From NCBI RefSeq assembly GCF_031157315.1, contig NZ_JAVIFU010000005.1:62001-126000 (forward strand): a stretch of 64,000 nucleotides of DNA, written 5' to 3'. A program made the position numbers and the translations under genes. Shown piece after piece: positions 1-9,411 of the stretch (within the stretch, counting starts at the first letter, position 1; each line of letters starts with the position of its first letter). Source of the DNA: Paenibacillus sp. LHD-38. GTDB lineage: Bacteria > Bacillota > Bacilli > Paenibacillales > Paenibacillaceae. The notes beneath the pieces are model-generated. The model searched no databases. It was not told the origin of the DNA and saw only the letters and a program-made list of their open reading frames with translations.

Positions 1-100
1 TAGTTATAGACTACAAGAGTAGTAGAAAAGTTACGTATGATAAAAGACTGCTATCGTTTTATTTCGACCGATAAATTTCCTCTATACTTTAAAAGTAAAA

Positions 101-138
101 AAAGGCACAACTCGCCATGGAGACTGGTTGAGCCTTTT
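101..138 (-). terminator. Terminator of the 1458-aa SLH protein gene
   Basis: On the minus strand, about 20 bases after the stop of the upstream gene, AAAGGC...GCCTTT pairs, continued after one mismatch by CAAC/GTTG, and is followed by a T run. This fits an intrinsic terminator. The remaining bases 1-100 hold no gene or motif I can support. Confidence 0.6.
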
Positions 139-156
139 TCTAAGAATTGAATTATA

Positions 157-3100
157 TTATAAAAAATTCACTTTTTGCAGCAAACGCATAATCATAACCG
201 TTCCTTCTGCGCGAGTTGCATTCGTTTGCGGACTTAATGTCGTAGCTGTTTTGCCGCCAATAACGCCAAGGTATATCGATTTTGCGACATCCTCCTTCGC
301 CCATGCGCCAACCTTGCCGCGATCCGTAAACTTCTGCAAATAGGCGGAAGTCGATTGCGGAAGTTGAACGGTAACCCCAGCTACCTTCGCTGCCCTAATC
401 ATCATAACGGCCATTTCCTGACGCGTAATCGGATTATTCGGCTTAAAGGTGCCATCGGTATTGCCTGCAACGATTCCTTTGGCAGAAGCCGCTCCAATAT
501 AGGCGCCCATAGCCGTATTCGTGTTCACGTCCTTGAACTTAGCCGCTGCCGAGCGATTGCTGCTCAGGCCAAGCCCTTTCGCAATATACGTTGCGAATTC
601 ACCGCGCGTCATGTTTTTACTCGGCTCAAACTTCGCTGCCGTGCGTCCTTCCACGATGAATTTTCGCAGCAGCGTATGAATGGAGCTCGCTGCCCAGTGC
701 TTGGATAGATCCGTGAAGCTGTTTGAGTTGCTTACAAGCGCGTAGGAGCTGTTACCCTTTCTTTTAAATGTAGCTGTCGTCTTGCCGCCGCTAGTCGATA
801 GCACCGTTGGAACATAAGAGATCCCTCCAGTGATCGGATCAAACCAAACGACCGCTGTTTTGCTGGAATCGATATTCTGATAAGTTTGAATCGTTCGCGA
901 CACATAACCGTTAAATTCATTAACAGCCTGCTGTATAGAACCGCTCACTGCCGTTACATCGAAATGGTAAGGCCCTGCGATCAGGCTCGTATTAGAGCTG
1001 TTTATTATGGAACTGATATTTCCAGTCAGCGTAGACAGTCCTTGATCAATGCGAATAAGCAATTGACCGGAACTGCTGCTGCCGCCGAGCAAAGCATTGA
1101 TTTTCACAAAATCCGCCGCATTCAGCTGCAGCTCGTAGGAAGCATCGCCGAATTGTACGGCAAATACAGATCTGGCGTTTAGCTGATATGCCGTATCCAG
1201 CACACTTATTGGAACTGCAACAATTGCTGCCCGTTCCGTTGACGGCACTTTAAACGCCACGCGTGGATTAGCCAAGCCTGCAGTGCGGGCCGTTTGGAAA
1301 GCCGTAAGCACCTTCTCGCCTGATACGGTATAGCGATTAGCCTGTACGCCAGCAGGAGAGATATCCCCTGTTACGGAGGCTGCCGATGTTTTCAGACCGA
1401 TACCGCCGCCGTCGGCAGCCTCGAAATCACCGGACAACCCATCTAGAATGGTCGTTTGATTTGCTGCGCTTATATTTGAAAAGCTGCTTATGGTTGTTCC
1501 GCTGTTTGTTCGAAGTCCAACGGATGTTGAGTAATAAGTAACATTAACGGTTTCCCCAACGTTAAATGGAGCCGCTAGCGTTAAGATAACAGATGCCCCG
1601 CTTATATCAACTCTGGATATCGATTTTACGGATTCATTGGCCTTTACGAGAAACTGGATTGAACTCGGCACATAACTGCTATTTAATGTTTCAGCAAAAT
1701 TAATCGTAAGTGTTGAGCCCTTTGCAATGACTCCGTAAATGTTGCCGTTCTGGCCGCCGCCCGAAGTCCCACCGGATACAGCGTTGTTAAAGGAGGGGGC
1801 TGCATTGCCTGCCAGATCTGTGATCAAGGTCATAGAAGCTAAATAAGACACCGAAACCACTTGTCCGGCATTTACAGCCGACGATAGTGTCAATAGGACC
1901 GAATCTCCTGTAATGCGAACCTGCAGAACGGAACGCGCGATATTGTCGACCAATACTCCGAATTGACCAACTGAAGGAACGCTCTGTGAATTCAAGCTTT
2001 TATTGTATTTCAAGGTAACGACTGTGCTGCTAAAGCTGACGGATTGCAGCGTAGGCAACCCTGTATCAGGCATGCTGTACATACTGTAGTTTTGAATGGC
2101 TGCCAAATAATTGCCCGCCGAATCTCTTATAGGATAGGAGCCTGGCGTATATGACACATTGAAGGTTTGATAGTTTTGTATATTGCCGTTAACGGTTAAC
2201 AAAATATTGCTGCCTTTGCTTGAGATCGAGGTCGTGCTGTATTTCACACCGCCGACGCTAACCGAAAACTGCAGATAGGCATAGCTGTTTACAGCCGTTA
2301 AATCCTTGTCAAACGATAGCGTAATAGCGGCGCCTGAAGCATTCCCGCTCACAAGTATTGGCGGCGTAACATCCTTTGCGCCAGCCACATCTTGATACGC
2401 AACACTTGCTGCTTCATTTCGAGAAGTATCCTGAATGAGCCCAACTGCTGCTTTTGAATAGGAAAGCTTCACCTGCTGCCCTGATACAATAGGGCTTAGT
2501 AACTGAAGAATAACCGCTTCCCCTTTAACTTGCACCCCGATTACTGCGCGAGGCGCTCCGTTAACCGTTACATAAAAGCTGCCCGTCGAAGGAATTACAT
2601 TAGGATTCAGCTCTTCACTGTAGCTTATCGTAATCGCGGATCCGCTCCACTCCAGCTTACTCAAGCTCGGGGCTGTGGTATCCGAACCAAACGTATGGAA
2701 CGTCCATTGATACTCATTTAATATCCCGGCAAAGCTATTGCCTGCCAGATCAGTCACTGCGCTGGCATCGATGGATACATAATAACCGGTATTAGCTTCG
2801 AACGCCTGCGTTGGCGCAATGACCAACACATTATTGTCGTTACCGTCTACATAAAAGTTAGCGGGGATAGGCGACAGCAGGTTATTACCAATCGGGTTAA
2901 ACGTTATGGATCCGGTGGAACCTTTCTTAACCGCCTCGCTGAATGTTGCGGTAAAGGCTTGGGTTAGCCCAACAGAAACCGCATTATTAATCGGGTTCAA
3001 GAGTGCTAAAGTCGGTCTTACCGTATCTTGTGAAACGGTGAAGTGCCATGATGTTGATGACGCAAGTCCTGCGTAATAATTTCCTGCCGCATCACGAATC

Positions 3101-4533
3101 GCACGATTGCCAATCGTCACATAATATTTCGTATTATTGACGAAAGCTTTCTCGGCTTCACCGTTAATCGCTTTATTCGGATCAATGGTCATCTGATAGG
3201 TTCCGCCGCCTGTTACGCGCTCGGATGTAATAGGAATGGAGCGGAATAATGCCCCAGTCGCCGATTCCCTAATTTCAATGGCTCCGCTGCTTGGAAAAAC
3301 AGGCTCATTAAAGGTTATTTTCAATTCAGAGCTTAAACTGCTGATCGATCCTCCCGTTGTCGGAAAAAAGGCAGACTCAATTGGCGGAACGTTTTCATTG
3401 CCCGGATCTGTACTGAAGTTCCATACTGACGCACCCGAAATGCCGTGATACCATTGATCCCCGCTTGGATCGGGTTGAGTAAAGGCACCCGCGTCAATTA
3501 ATACATAATAAGCAGTATTGGGTTCCAAACTAGTGCTGGGTGAAATCTTGACCGTATTATTGGTTACAACAACTCTGGATGAAGCTGCATTAAAACGTTC
3601 AAAGGTAATATTATTGCTGATCCTGCGTAATTCAATATATTTGTTTGCTCGTGCTTGCACGTTTTTATCAAAAGTAATGGTAAGCGCCGCATTAACCGGA
3701 ACGGATGTTGCATTATCTGCCGGTACGAATGGCGCCGCCACATTCACAGGCGCCGATGCGGTTGAAAAGCTCCACGATGTCCCATAATAAAGATTGCCTG
3801 CCGCGTCTTGAAATGCCGTATTCGGAATGACAACCGAGTACGCGGTGTTTGGCTGCAGCGCTGCTGGCGGCTGAATGATAATTTGGTTGGTTCCACTGCC
3901 TCTTACTGCATTGGAAGTTACAGCGACCGTTCTGTTATCTTCTGCGGAGTTGATTTGTATGCTCCCGCTTGCTACATAGACAGGTTCATCAAACGTAATG
4001 GTAATCGGGGTTGTAACCGCAGCAGGCACTGTATTTGGCACCAACGCTGTATGATTGGGCCTTGTCGAATCTACTGCTGCAATCGTACGAAAGTTCCAGC
4101 TGCTAGCGCTATTGATCCCTGCATAACCTGCACCGTTCGACTGATTCACAAAAGCGCCGGCATCAACCAATAGGTAATAATTCGTATTTAAAGCGAAATT
4201 ATTAGTCGGATCTATGGTCACTGTACGTTGCGTGGAATCAATGGTTATACGACCAGACGATAAAGGAATGCTTTCCACCAAATTGCTCGTGGCATAATCA
4301 TAAATAGACACATACGTTGAGCTGGATCCCTTAGAAATGTTTTCATCAAAGGTCATCTTCAAATCAGCCGCAAGCGATACATTAATGAGATCATCGGCTG
4401 GACTGAGACTTAATACGACCGGACCTGCAGATGCGGCAGATGCTTGCTGCGGATCTGTTGCCCAGCCTGCCAAGCTTAGTTGGAGCAGCAGCATAACGGC
4501 GATAAACGATGACAGCTTGCTGGTTCGATTCAT
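157..4533 (-). CDS. Secreted SLH-domain protein with Big_5 and SwmB-like Ig repeats
   Basis: Encodes a 1458-residue surface protein. A signal peptide occupies roughly residues 1-33 (basic start, hydrophobic core, Ala-rich cleavage region). About five Ig-like Big_5 modules follow (roughly 36-615). Each ends in a pattern such as NTxYYVxIDAGAF or NTxYxVxIxxxAxxDxAGN. Four more diverged repeats (about 620-1000) resemble SwmB/cadherin-like modules with xLxYSKAxxxLxDxxxN. A unique stretch comes next, then three C-terminal SLH repeats with the motifs TRGE, TRQE and TRAE. SLH repeats bind pyruvylated secondary wall polymer, which the csaB gene 14 kb away should make. The ATG is preceded by GAGGAG at good spacing. 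The architecture suggests a non-covalently attached adhesin or surface-coat protein; no enzyme motif is visible. Confidence 0.85.
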   Translation of the reverse strand: MNRTSKLSSFIAVMLLLQLSLAGWATDPQQASAASAGPVVLSLSPADDLINVSLAADLKMTFDENISKGSSSTYVSIYDYATSNLVESIPLSSGRITIDSTQRTVTIDPTNNFALNTNYYLLVDAGAFVNQSNGAGYAGINSASSWNFRTIAAVDSTRPNHTALVPNTVPAAVTTPITITFDEPVYVASGSIQINSAEDNRTVAVTSNAVRGSGTNQIIIQPPAALQPNTAYSVVIPNTAFQDAAGNLYYGTSWSFSTASAPVNVAAPFVPADNATSVPVNAALTITFDKNVQARANKYIELRRISNNITFERFNAASSRVVVTNNTVKISPSTSLEPNTAYYVLIDAGAFTQPDPSGDQWYHGISGASVWNFSTDPGNENVPPIESAFFPTTGGSISSLSSELKITFNEPVFPSSGAIEIRESATGALFRSIPITSERVTGGGTYQMTIDPNKAINGEAEKAFVNNTKYYVTIGNRAIRDAAGNYYAGLASSTSWHFTVSQDTVRPTLALLNPINNAVSVGLTQAFTATFSEAVKKGSTGSITFNPIGNNLLSPIPANFYVDGNDNNVLVIAPTQAFEANTGYYVSIDASAVTDLAGNSFAGILNEYQWTFHTFGSDTTAPSLSKLEWSGSAITISYSEELNPNVIPSTGSFYVTVNGAPRAVIGVQVKGEAVILQLLSPIVSGQQVKLSYSKAAVGLIQDTSRNEAASVAYQDVAGAKDVTPPILVSGNASGAAITLSFDKDLTAVNSYAYLQFSVSVGGVKYSTTSISSKGSNILLTVNGNIQNYQTFNVSYTPGSYPIRDSAGNYLAAIQNYSMYSMPDTGLPTLQSVSFSSTVVTLKYNKSLNSQSVPSVGQFGVLVDNIARSVLQVRITGDSVLLTLSSAVNAGQVVSVSYLASMTLITDLAGNAAPSFNNAVSGGTSGGGQNGNIYGVIAKGSTLTINFAETLNSSYVPSSIQFLVKANESVKSISRVDISGASVILTLAAPFNVGETVNVTYYSTSVGLRTNSGTTISSFSNISAANQTTILDGLSGDFEAADGGGIGLKTSAASVTGDISPAGVQANRYTVSGEKVLTAFQTARTAGLANPRVAFKVPSTERAAIVAVPISVLDTAYQLNARSVFAVQFGDASYELQLNAADFVKINALLGGSSSSGQLLIRIDQGLSTLTGNISSIINSSNTSLIAGPYHFDVTAVSGSIQQAVNEFNGYVSRTIQTYQNIDSSKTAVVWFDPITGGISYVPTVLSTSGGKTTATFKRKGNSSYALVSNSNSFTDLSKHWAASSIHTLLRKFIVEGRTAAKFEPSKNMTRGEFATYIAKGLGLSSNRSAAAKFKDVNTNTAMGAYIGAASAKGIVAGNTDGTFKPNNPITRQEMAVMMIRAAKVAGVTVQLPQSTSAYLQKFTDRGKVGAWAKEDVAKSIYLGVIGGKTATTLSPQTNATRAEGTVMIMRLLQKVNFL

Positions 4534-4631
4534 TTCAATTCACTCCTCAAAAAATTACACTCGTACCTTATTTGTCGGTTAGTTGACATGAAAAATTTAG
4601 GTTAAACTACTTTTTTGTGTCGCATGACAAA

Positions 4632-4677
4632 CAAAAAAGCTGCCCGCAAAGCAGCGGAGCTACTTTGTGGACAGCTT
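4632..4677 (-). terminator. Terminator of metK
   Basis: On the minus strand an approximately 15-bp stem (AAGCTG...CAGCTT, with two G-U pairs) is followed by TTTTTTG. A second small hairpin (AACGCC/GGCGTT) lies at 4680-4697, between it and the metK stop. Together they make a convincing end for metK. Confidence 0.85.
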
Positions 4678-4718
4678 AGAACGCCGGTTAAGGCGTTATT
4701 TGTCGTTAAATGAAATTA

Positions 4719-5933
4719 TTATACGCCGCTTTGTACGCCAGCGTCTGCTTTAAGCTTCTCGGCTTTGTCAACGCGTTCCCAAGGAAGGTCGATGTCCGTA
4801 CGGCCAAAGTGACCGTAAGCAGCAGTTTGTCTGTAAATCGGACGACGCAGGTCAAGCATTTTAATAATGCCTGCTGGACGAAGGTCAAAATTGCTTGTGA
4901 TCAGATCAACGAGCTTATCTTCACCAATTTTTCCAGTGCCGTACGTATCCACGTTAATTGAAACTGGTTGAGCAACACCAATGGCATAAGCCAATTGGAT
5001 TTCGCATTTGTCAGCAAGTCCTGCAGCTACGATGTTCTTAGCTACATAACGAGCCGCGTAAGCAGCTGAACGGTCAACTTTTGTAGGATCCTTGCCGGAG
5101 AATGCGCCGCCGCCATGACGAGCATAGCCGCCATACGTGTCAACGATAATTTTACGGCCTGTAAGACCAGCATCACCTTGCGGTCCGCCGATTACGAAGC
5201 GGCCAGTCGGGTTGATGAAATATTTTGTATCCGCATCAAGCCATTCCACTGGAACAACCGGCTTAATAACATGCTCAAGAATATCCTGTTGGATTTGCTC
5301 AAGCGTGATTTCTTCCGCATGCTGCGTGGACACAACGATAGTATCTACGCGAACAGGCTTGCCGTCTGCGTATTCGATTGTCACTTGCGTTTTTCCGTCT
5401 GGACGAAGGTATGCAAGCGTCTCATTCTTACGTACTTCAGACAAGCGGCGAGCGATACGATGCGATAAAGCGATCGGAAGCGGCATAAGCTCAGGTGTTT
5501 CGTTTGTCGCGAAACCAAACATCAAACCTTGGTCGCCTGCGCCGATATCTTCGTTCTCTTGCTTCATGTCCTTGCCATCACGAGTCTCAAGCGCTGCGTT
5601 AACGCCTTGTGCAATATCAGCTGACTGCTCATTGAGCGATGTCAATACTGCGCAAGTGCTGGAGTCAAAGCCGTATTTGGCACGCGTATAGCCAATTTCC
5701 TTAATCGTACGGCGTGCGATTGCTGAAATATCAACATAATCTGCACTGCTGCTAATTTCCCCGATAACCAAAACAAGTCCTGTTGCTACTGAAACTTCAC
5801 AAGCGACACGCGCGTGTGGATCTGCTTCTAGGAATGCATCTAAGACAGCATCGGATATTTGATCACAGATCTTATCCGGATGGCCTTCAGTAACGGATTC
5901 CGATGTGAACAAGTGGCGTCCTTTAACCGACAT
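4719..5933 (-). CDS. metK: S-adenosylmethionine synthetase
   Basis: Makes S-adenosylmethionine from methionine and ATP in the cytoplasm, as a tetramer needing Mg and K ions. The 404-residue product has the usual family length. It shows the N-terminal [15 protein letters not shown] motif, the adenine-binding GAGDQG motif and the glycine-rich [16 protein letters not shown] phosphate-binding loop. The ATG at 5933 is chosen because GGAGG lies nine bases upstream; an in-frame TTG at 5942 abuts that Shine-Dalgarno and is unlikely. The gene appears to be transcribed alone from its own promoter at 6042-6070 and ends in a hairpin terminator. I see no S-box (SAM-I) riboswitch in the short leader, although such control of metK is common in Bacillales. 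Confidence 0.97.
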   Translation of the reverse strand: MSVKGRHLFTSESVTEGHPDKICDQISDAVLDAFLEADPHARVACEVSVATGLVLVIGEISSSADYVDISAIARRTIKEIGYTRAKYGFDSSTCAVLTSLNEQSADIAQGVNAALETRDGKDMKQENEDIGAGDQGLMFGFATNETPELMPLPIALSHRIARRLSEVRKNETLAYLRPDGKTQVTIEYADGKPVRVDTIVVSTQHAEEITLEQIQQDILEHVIKPVVPVEWLDADTKYFINPTGRFVIGGPQGDAGLTGRKIIVDTYGGYARHGGGAFSGKDPTKVDRSAAYAARYVAKNIVAAGLADKCEIQLAYAIGVAQPVSINVDTYGTGKIGEDKLVDLITSNFDLRPAGIIKMLDLRRPIYRQTAAYGHFGRTDIDLPWERVDKAEKLKADAGVQSGV

Positions 5934-5993
5934 TCGTATCAACCTCCTACAACCTTAGTATGAAATAAGTGCGGACATTCTACACAAAAAATG

Positions 5994-6017
5994 AACCTTT
6001 CCCCGAAGGAAAAGGTT
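5994..6017 (-). terminator. Hairpin with T run in front of metK
   Basis: On the minus strand AACCTTTTCC pairs with GGAAAGGTT (one bulge) and is followed by CATTTTTTG. It sits between a consensus-like promoter and metK. It could be the terminator of the upstream SASP gene or an attenuator in the metK leader. A smaller hairpin (GTTGT/ACAAC, 6015-6027) shares three bases with its stem. Confidence 0.5.
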
Positions 6018-6041
6018 GTTTGACAACTCTTCTAAAACAGT

Positions 6042-6070
6042 ATGATACCGAAAATGTCGCTTTGTGTCAA
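6042..6070 (-). promoter_or_regulatory. Probable sigma-A promoter for metK
   Basis: On the minus strand a perfect TTGACA (6065-6070) is followed after 17 bases by TATCAT (6042-6047). The predicted transcript starts about 100 bases before the metK ATG and includes the hairpin at 5994-6017. Confidence 0.6.
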
Positions 6071-6092
6071 TGGACGCCGGGTTTTTAACCAG

Positions 6093-6371
6093 TTATTGGT
6101 ATCCGCCAAGCACTGATTCCGCTTGCGCAATCAGTCTTCTTGTGATTTCTCCACCCACTGAGCCTGCTTGACGTGTGGATAAGGAAGACCAATGTACGCT
6201 ATGTCCGCCGCCAGCACCCGAAGACGCACCCAGATCTCCTGCGAATTCTGTGTCAGCACCGGTGCCTGCATAGGCTCCCGACGTTAATCCAAATTCTGCA
6301 GCAATCTCATACTTCAGCTGGTTTAACGCAGCTTTGCTTGTAGGAACAACCACTTTATTCGAACGACTCAT
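6093..6371 (-). CDS. Alpha/beta-type small acid-soluble spore protein
   Basis: A 92-residue DNA-binding spore protein of the alpha/beta SASP family. These proteins coat spore DNA and change its UV chemistry, then are degraded at germination by the GPR protease. The N-terminal half carries KYEIAAEFGL, which matches the GPR cleavage region. The C-terminal half carries GSVGGEITRRLIAQAE, the second family signature. It is longer than the usual 60-72 residues because about 20 Gly/Ala/Ser-rich residues and HWSSLSTRQA lie between the two signatures. The start at 6371 is set by GGAGGTG seven bases upstream; 34 codons of upstream open frame are not used. It would be expected to be sigma-G dependent in the forespore, though I did not resolve that promoter. 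Confidence 0.93.
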   Translation of the reverse strand: MSRSNKVVVPTSKAALNQLKYEIAAEFGLTSGAYAGTGADTEFAGDLGASSGAGGGHSVHWSSLSTRQAGSVGGEITRRLIAQAESVLGGYQ

Positions 6372-6482
6372 GAATAGCACCTCCATAGAATGTTGACTAC
6401 ACTTGTATTGTGCATCCTTCCATCCTTTTTGAAGCGTATAATCTATTGTCAGTTCGGGTAAAATGTAGATCATCCATCCATA

Positions 6483-6962
6483 TTATTGCAAGGTATAACT
6501 ACCCTTTACCAATACAGTCAAACCATTCTTTTGGTTTGGATCAGGCAGTATGCCGCGTCCTTCACGAGGAAACAGCAGCAAATGATTTGTCGGAACTGCT
6601 TTCCCCTTCGTCAAATCGGTACCGCCAGTCAGATCCGCAATACCGCTGGCATCGGAGCTGTAAGCAATTGCTTTGCCGACGCGTACAATGACTTCAGTAC
6701 CTTGTCCTGCCATGAGTGTCTTGCCTGCAGGTACAGTAACAACCTCAAGCGCCGTATTTGCGCCAGGTGTTTCTGTAGGACCGTCACCCGCTTTGGCAAG
6801 CTGCTCGTCTACATAGCTTTTCGTAACAACCGGATCCTCGGCAGAGCCTGGAGTCAGCGCATTTGATTCCGCTTCAAGCGGGGAAGCAAAGTTCACGCCG
6901 ACCCACACGCCAGCTCCTACTAAAACAGCAGCAACGACTCCTCGTAGTACTTTTTGTTTCAC
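6483..6962 (-). CDS. Small membrane-anchored or secreted protein of unknown function
   Basis: A 159-residue protein starting at GTG, with GAGGAG nine or so bases upstream. Residues 1-28 form a signal peptide or membrane anchor (MKQKVLRG, then a Val/Ala/Gly-rich hydrophobic stretch). The mature part begins with an acidic linker and the motif DPVVTKSYVDEQL. It continues in a compact domain with VPAGKTLMAGQGTEVIVRVGK and a region ending LLLFPREGRGI. Nothing suggests an enzyme, and there are no cysteines for metal binding. I do not recognise a characterised family, although the DPVVTKSYVD motif occurs in other Bacillales surface proteins as far as I recall. It sits between the SASP gene and a 698-aa secreted protein, all on one strand. 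Confidence 0.75.
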   Translation of the reverse strand: MKQKVLRGVVAAVLVGAGVWVGVNFASPLEAESNALTPGSAEDPVVTKSYVDEQLAKAGDGPTETPGANTALEVVTVPAGKTLMAGQGTEVIVRVGKAIAYSSDASGIADLTGGTDLTKGKAVPTNHLLLFPREGRGILPDPNQKNGLTVLVKGSYTLQ

Positions 6963-7041
6963 TTAGCAATCTCCTCTCTATCACGCATCTCCTATAAAGA
7001 TACTAGATTTAAGTAGGAGAAACCAGTTTTTTCTCATTTGA

Positions 7042-9126
7042 TTATTTGTCTGCCAGCCAATTCACAAAGGATGACCATTCAATATCAACGGAGGCAAGCT
7101 TTTTCTTATGATTTTCAAATGTTTCGTAAATATTGAGTGTGTAATTATCCCATACTGGCGTTGAAGACATATCTTTGCTTACTTCACTGAAGTTATCTCC
7201 AACCTTCCAAGTCGTCCCGCCTTCGGACTTCCCTTCAAGATCAATCATATGAGTAAGAATGATTTCATTTGTCCGTTCTTTCTCTAGTACCATGGTTAGC
7301 TTGCTTTGCGTGAAGCCATCATAAGCGCGTTCCTTCGCAACTGTTGCGCCCATACTAATCTCAAGAATTCTTTCAATCATATAAGCATTGAAGTAAGTCA
7401 TATCAACAGTATACGGGCCTACCTTCAATTGTTTAAAACTTGAAATGTCTGTTTTTTCAATGGGCAGCTCAAGCTGAATCGGTCTGATATATCCTTTAGC
7501 CGTTCCGGTTCCCACTATAACGCCATTGTCATCATAAGCTTCACCGATAAGTAGCTGGATGCCCTCTTTGTTCGCATTTATCGGCAAATCCGCATACAAA
7601 ATAACTTGCTCTTTATTAGATGGCTTAATGGTATTGTTTGCTTTAACCGTCTTCACTTCATAATAATTTCCGTCAACCGTTTTGAAATAGCCTGCCCACA
7701 CCGGCAAAGTATTACTGCGGTTTTGTTTATTCGTAACATCCATATATACAGCAAATAACTCACTATCTTCGTTTTTATACGTTCGAACATCTGTAACTTG
7801 CGCCGTTAACTGTGATCCGGCAACGGATTGTGTATATACAGAACCCGATTTCACAACGGGTACTGAGGTGATTGCCGATTTGGTTAGCTCAGCGAGCAAC
7901 GAAGTTTCTTCACCAGTTTTCTCGCTTAATTGCAATTTAAATTGCTTCCAAGAATAAGTAAAAGGAATGTCTCCAATAAAATGAACGGTTGCCGATGCTC
8001 CAGGAGCGAGGCCGATCGTATCTGTACCCGTTACTTTCTTGGATTCAAGTTTTATGTTCTCATCGACCACATATTGCCCTGTTAAATCAGGTAACGGTAC
8101 GAATACCGATTCTTTATTACGAATGACAAGTTCTGCAATGACATGATCCTTCGTCGTCCACGGCAATCTTTGCACCGATTTAAGCGTAACCTCGTAAGTG
8201 CCGCTATCATTCGTAAATGTGGTAACAGCTGAGCCTACTGGCGTAGTTGTAAGCTTGAATGGAATATCAAATGTACCGACAGGCAGCTCCACTTTATTTG
8301 TTTCAGCGCCTACCGAATTTGTAATGATAAGCTTCCAGCCAGTAGTAGCCAATGTGGATGGAATATTTCCTGTCAATCGTATAGCATTCAATACCGAAGG
8401 CTCAAGCAAAAGTGTTTCATCCGTCTTGTTTTTTAAATTCAGCTTATATAAACCAGCTGATGTTTGTACATAATAATTGTAAACCGGAAGAGTTACACCA
8501 AACTTGCTTGTATTTCTTGCCACGTAACTCAAATTAAACTCATAATACTTCTCTTTTTTAGTTACGTTAATTTGATCTACTCTTACATTTACATTGGAAT
8601 TATTGATTTGAACCGGTTTGAAGCCGCCCGCTTTAATAAAATTAGCATATCCCTTAGGGAAGGTGTATTTCGCTACCGTACGCTCATAGCCAGCAACAGA
8701 AAAATCAAACTTTATTATATTTACAACAAGCTGGTCTAACGTCATCTTAGAGCCGACCTGACTATAAAAGGTCAACGTTGCCGACGATTTAGGAGCTATT
8801 CTTTTTTTCGTTTGATCAAGTAGGGTTAACGTATATTTTGTCCCACCTACTGATTTCAATCTAGCCCAATAATCATTTAAGACAAGATCCTTGCTGTCTC
8901 CATTATAAAAGGTAAACGTAAAACTGGCCGTTGCTCCACTTGAGCTTGGGATTAAGTTTGCATCAATGAGCTGTACGTAAGAAGCTCCGCTTATGTAGAC
9001 TTTCTTGTTCACAGCTGCTGAAGCTGGTGTACTAGCCGCGAAACTGACTGGAATCGCACTTACCATTACGATTAAAGCGACTATGGCAGATATAAGTACG
9101 GATGCTTTTCTAAAGCTGTGTCGCAT
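7042..9126 (-). CDS. Secreted protein with four diverged beta-rich repeats, unknown function
   Basis: A 694-residue exported protein. The signal peptide is the basic MRHSFRK start, a hydrophobic core and a cleavage site near AFAAS-type residues at about 30. The body appears to hold four diverged modules of about 110-130 residues, each rich in Thr, Val and Tyr. Each contains a pattern like xLPVxxxYxxxxxGxYY followed by xLxGxIPxxxxxxxxxLxI. A C-terminal segment after residue 560 is unlike the repeats. There are no SLH repeats, LPXTG motif or lipobox, so its way of staying at the surface is unclear. The ATG at 9126 has AGGAG about ten bases upstream; an earlier GTG abuts that sequence. It is directly downstream of the main S-layer gene, separated by a strong terminator, so it is probably transcribed separately. 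Confidence 0.8.
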   Translation of the reverse strand: MRHSFRKASVLISAIVALIVMVSAIPVSFAASTPASAAVNKKVYISGASYVQLIDANLIPSSSGATASFTFTFYNGDSKDLVLNDYWARLKSVGGTKYTLTLLDQTKKRIAPKSSATLTFYSQVGSKMTLDQLVVNIIKFDFSVAGYERTVAKYTFPKGYANFIKAGGFKPVQINNSNVNVRVDQINVTKKEKYYEFNLSYVARNTSKFGVTLPVYNYYVQTSAGLYKLNLKNKTDETLLLEPSVLNAIRLTGNIPSTLATTGWKLIITNSVGAETNKVELPVGTFDIPFKLTTTPVGSAVTTFTNDSGTYEVTLKSVQRLPWTTKDHVIAELVIRNKESVFVPLPDLTGQYVVDENIKLESKKVTGTDTIGLAPGASATVHFIGDIPFTYSWKQFKLQLSEKTGEETSLLAELTKSAITSVPVVKSGSVYTQSVAGSQLTAQVTDVRTYKNEDSELFAVYMDVTNKQNRSNTLPVWAGYFKTVDGNYYEVKTVKANNTIKPSNKEQVILYADLPINANKEGIQLLIGEAYDDNGVIVGTGTAKGYIRPIQLELPIEKTDISSFKQLKVGPYTVDMTYFNAYMIERILEISMGATVAKERAYDGFTQSKLTMVLEKERTNEIILTHMIDLEGKSEGGTTWKVGDNFSEVSKDMSSTPVWDNYTLNIYETFENHKKKLASVDIEWSSFVNWLADK

Positions 9127-9362
9127 TGTGATAATCACTCCTATTATTTTAGCGTTTCATATTTAGACGATAAAAACCTTGCAATAGTTTCGCAATATCA
9201 ACGTCTAACAAAAAGAAATTAATTCATTGGCGGAACTTTAGCCCCCTTATTCTTACAAGTGATAGTGTTATCATGTTAGTTCAACTATAGCTGTTTATTG
9301 TGAACAGCATATGAACGATTCGAATCATTGCTCGCTAGATCTATCATGATGAACACAAAAAA

Positions 9363-9390
9363 AAGAGCCGCCGGTAATCCGGCGACTCTT
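9363..9390 (-). terminator. Terminator of the S-layer protein gene
   Basis: On the minus strand AAGAGTCGCCGG and CCGGCGGCTCTT form a 12-bp stem with one mismatch and a four-base ATTA loop, followed by a run of nine Ts. It lies about 20 bases after the stop of the 829-aa SLH gene, a strong ending suited to a highly expressed gene. Confidence 0.93.
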
Positions 9391-9411
9391 TCTTCCTTGA
9401 TTCAACTTCTA

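Noticed and set aside
5934..6092. SAM-I riboswitch upstream of metK
   Set aside because: The gap is short and I do not find the conserved S-box core; only hairpins are visible.
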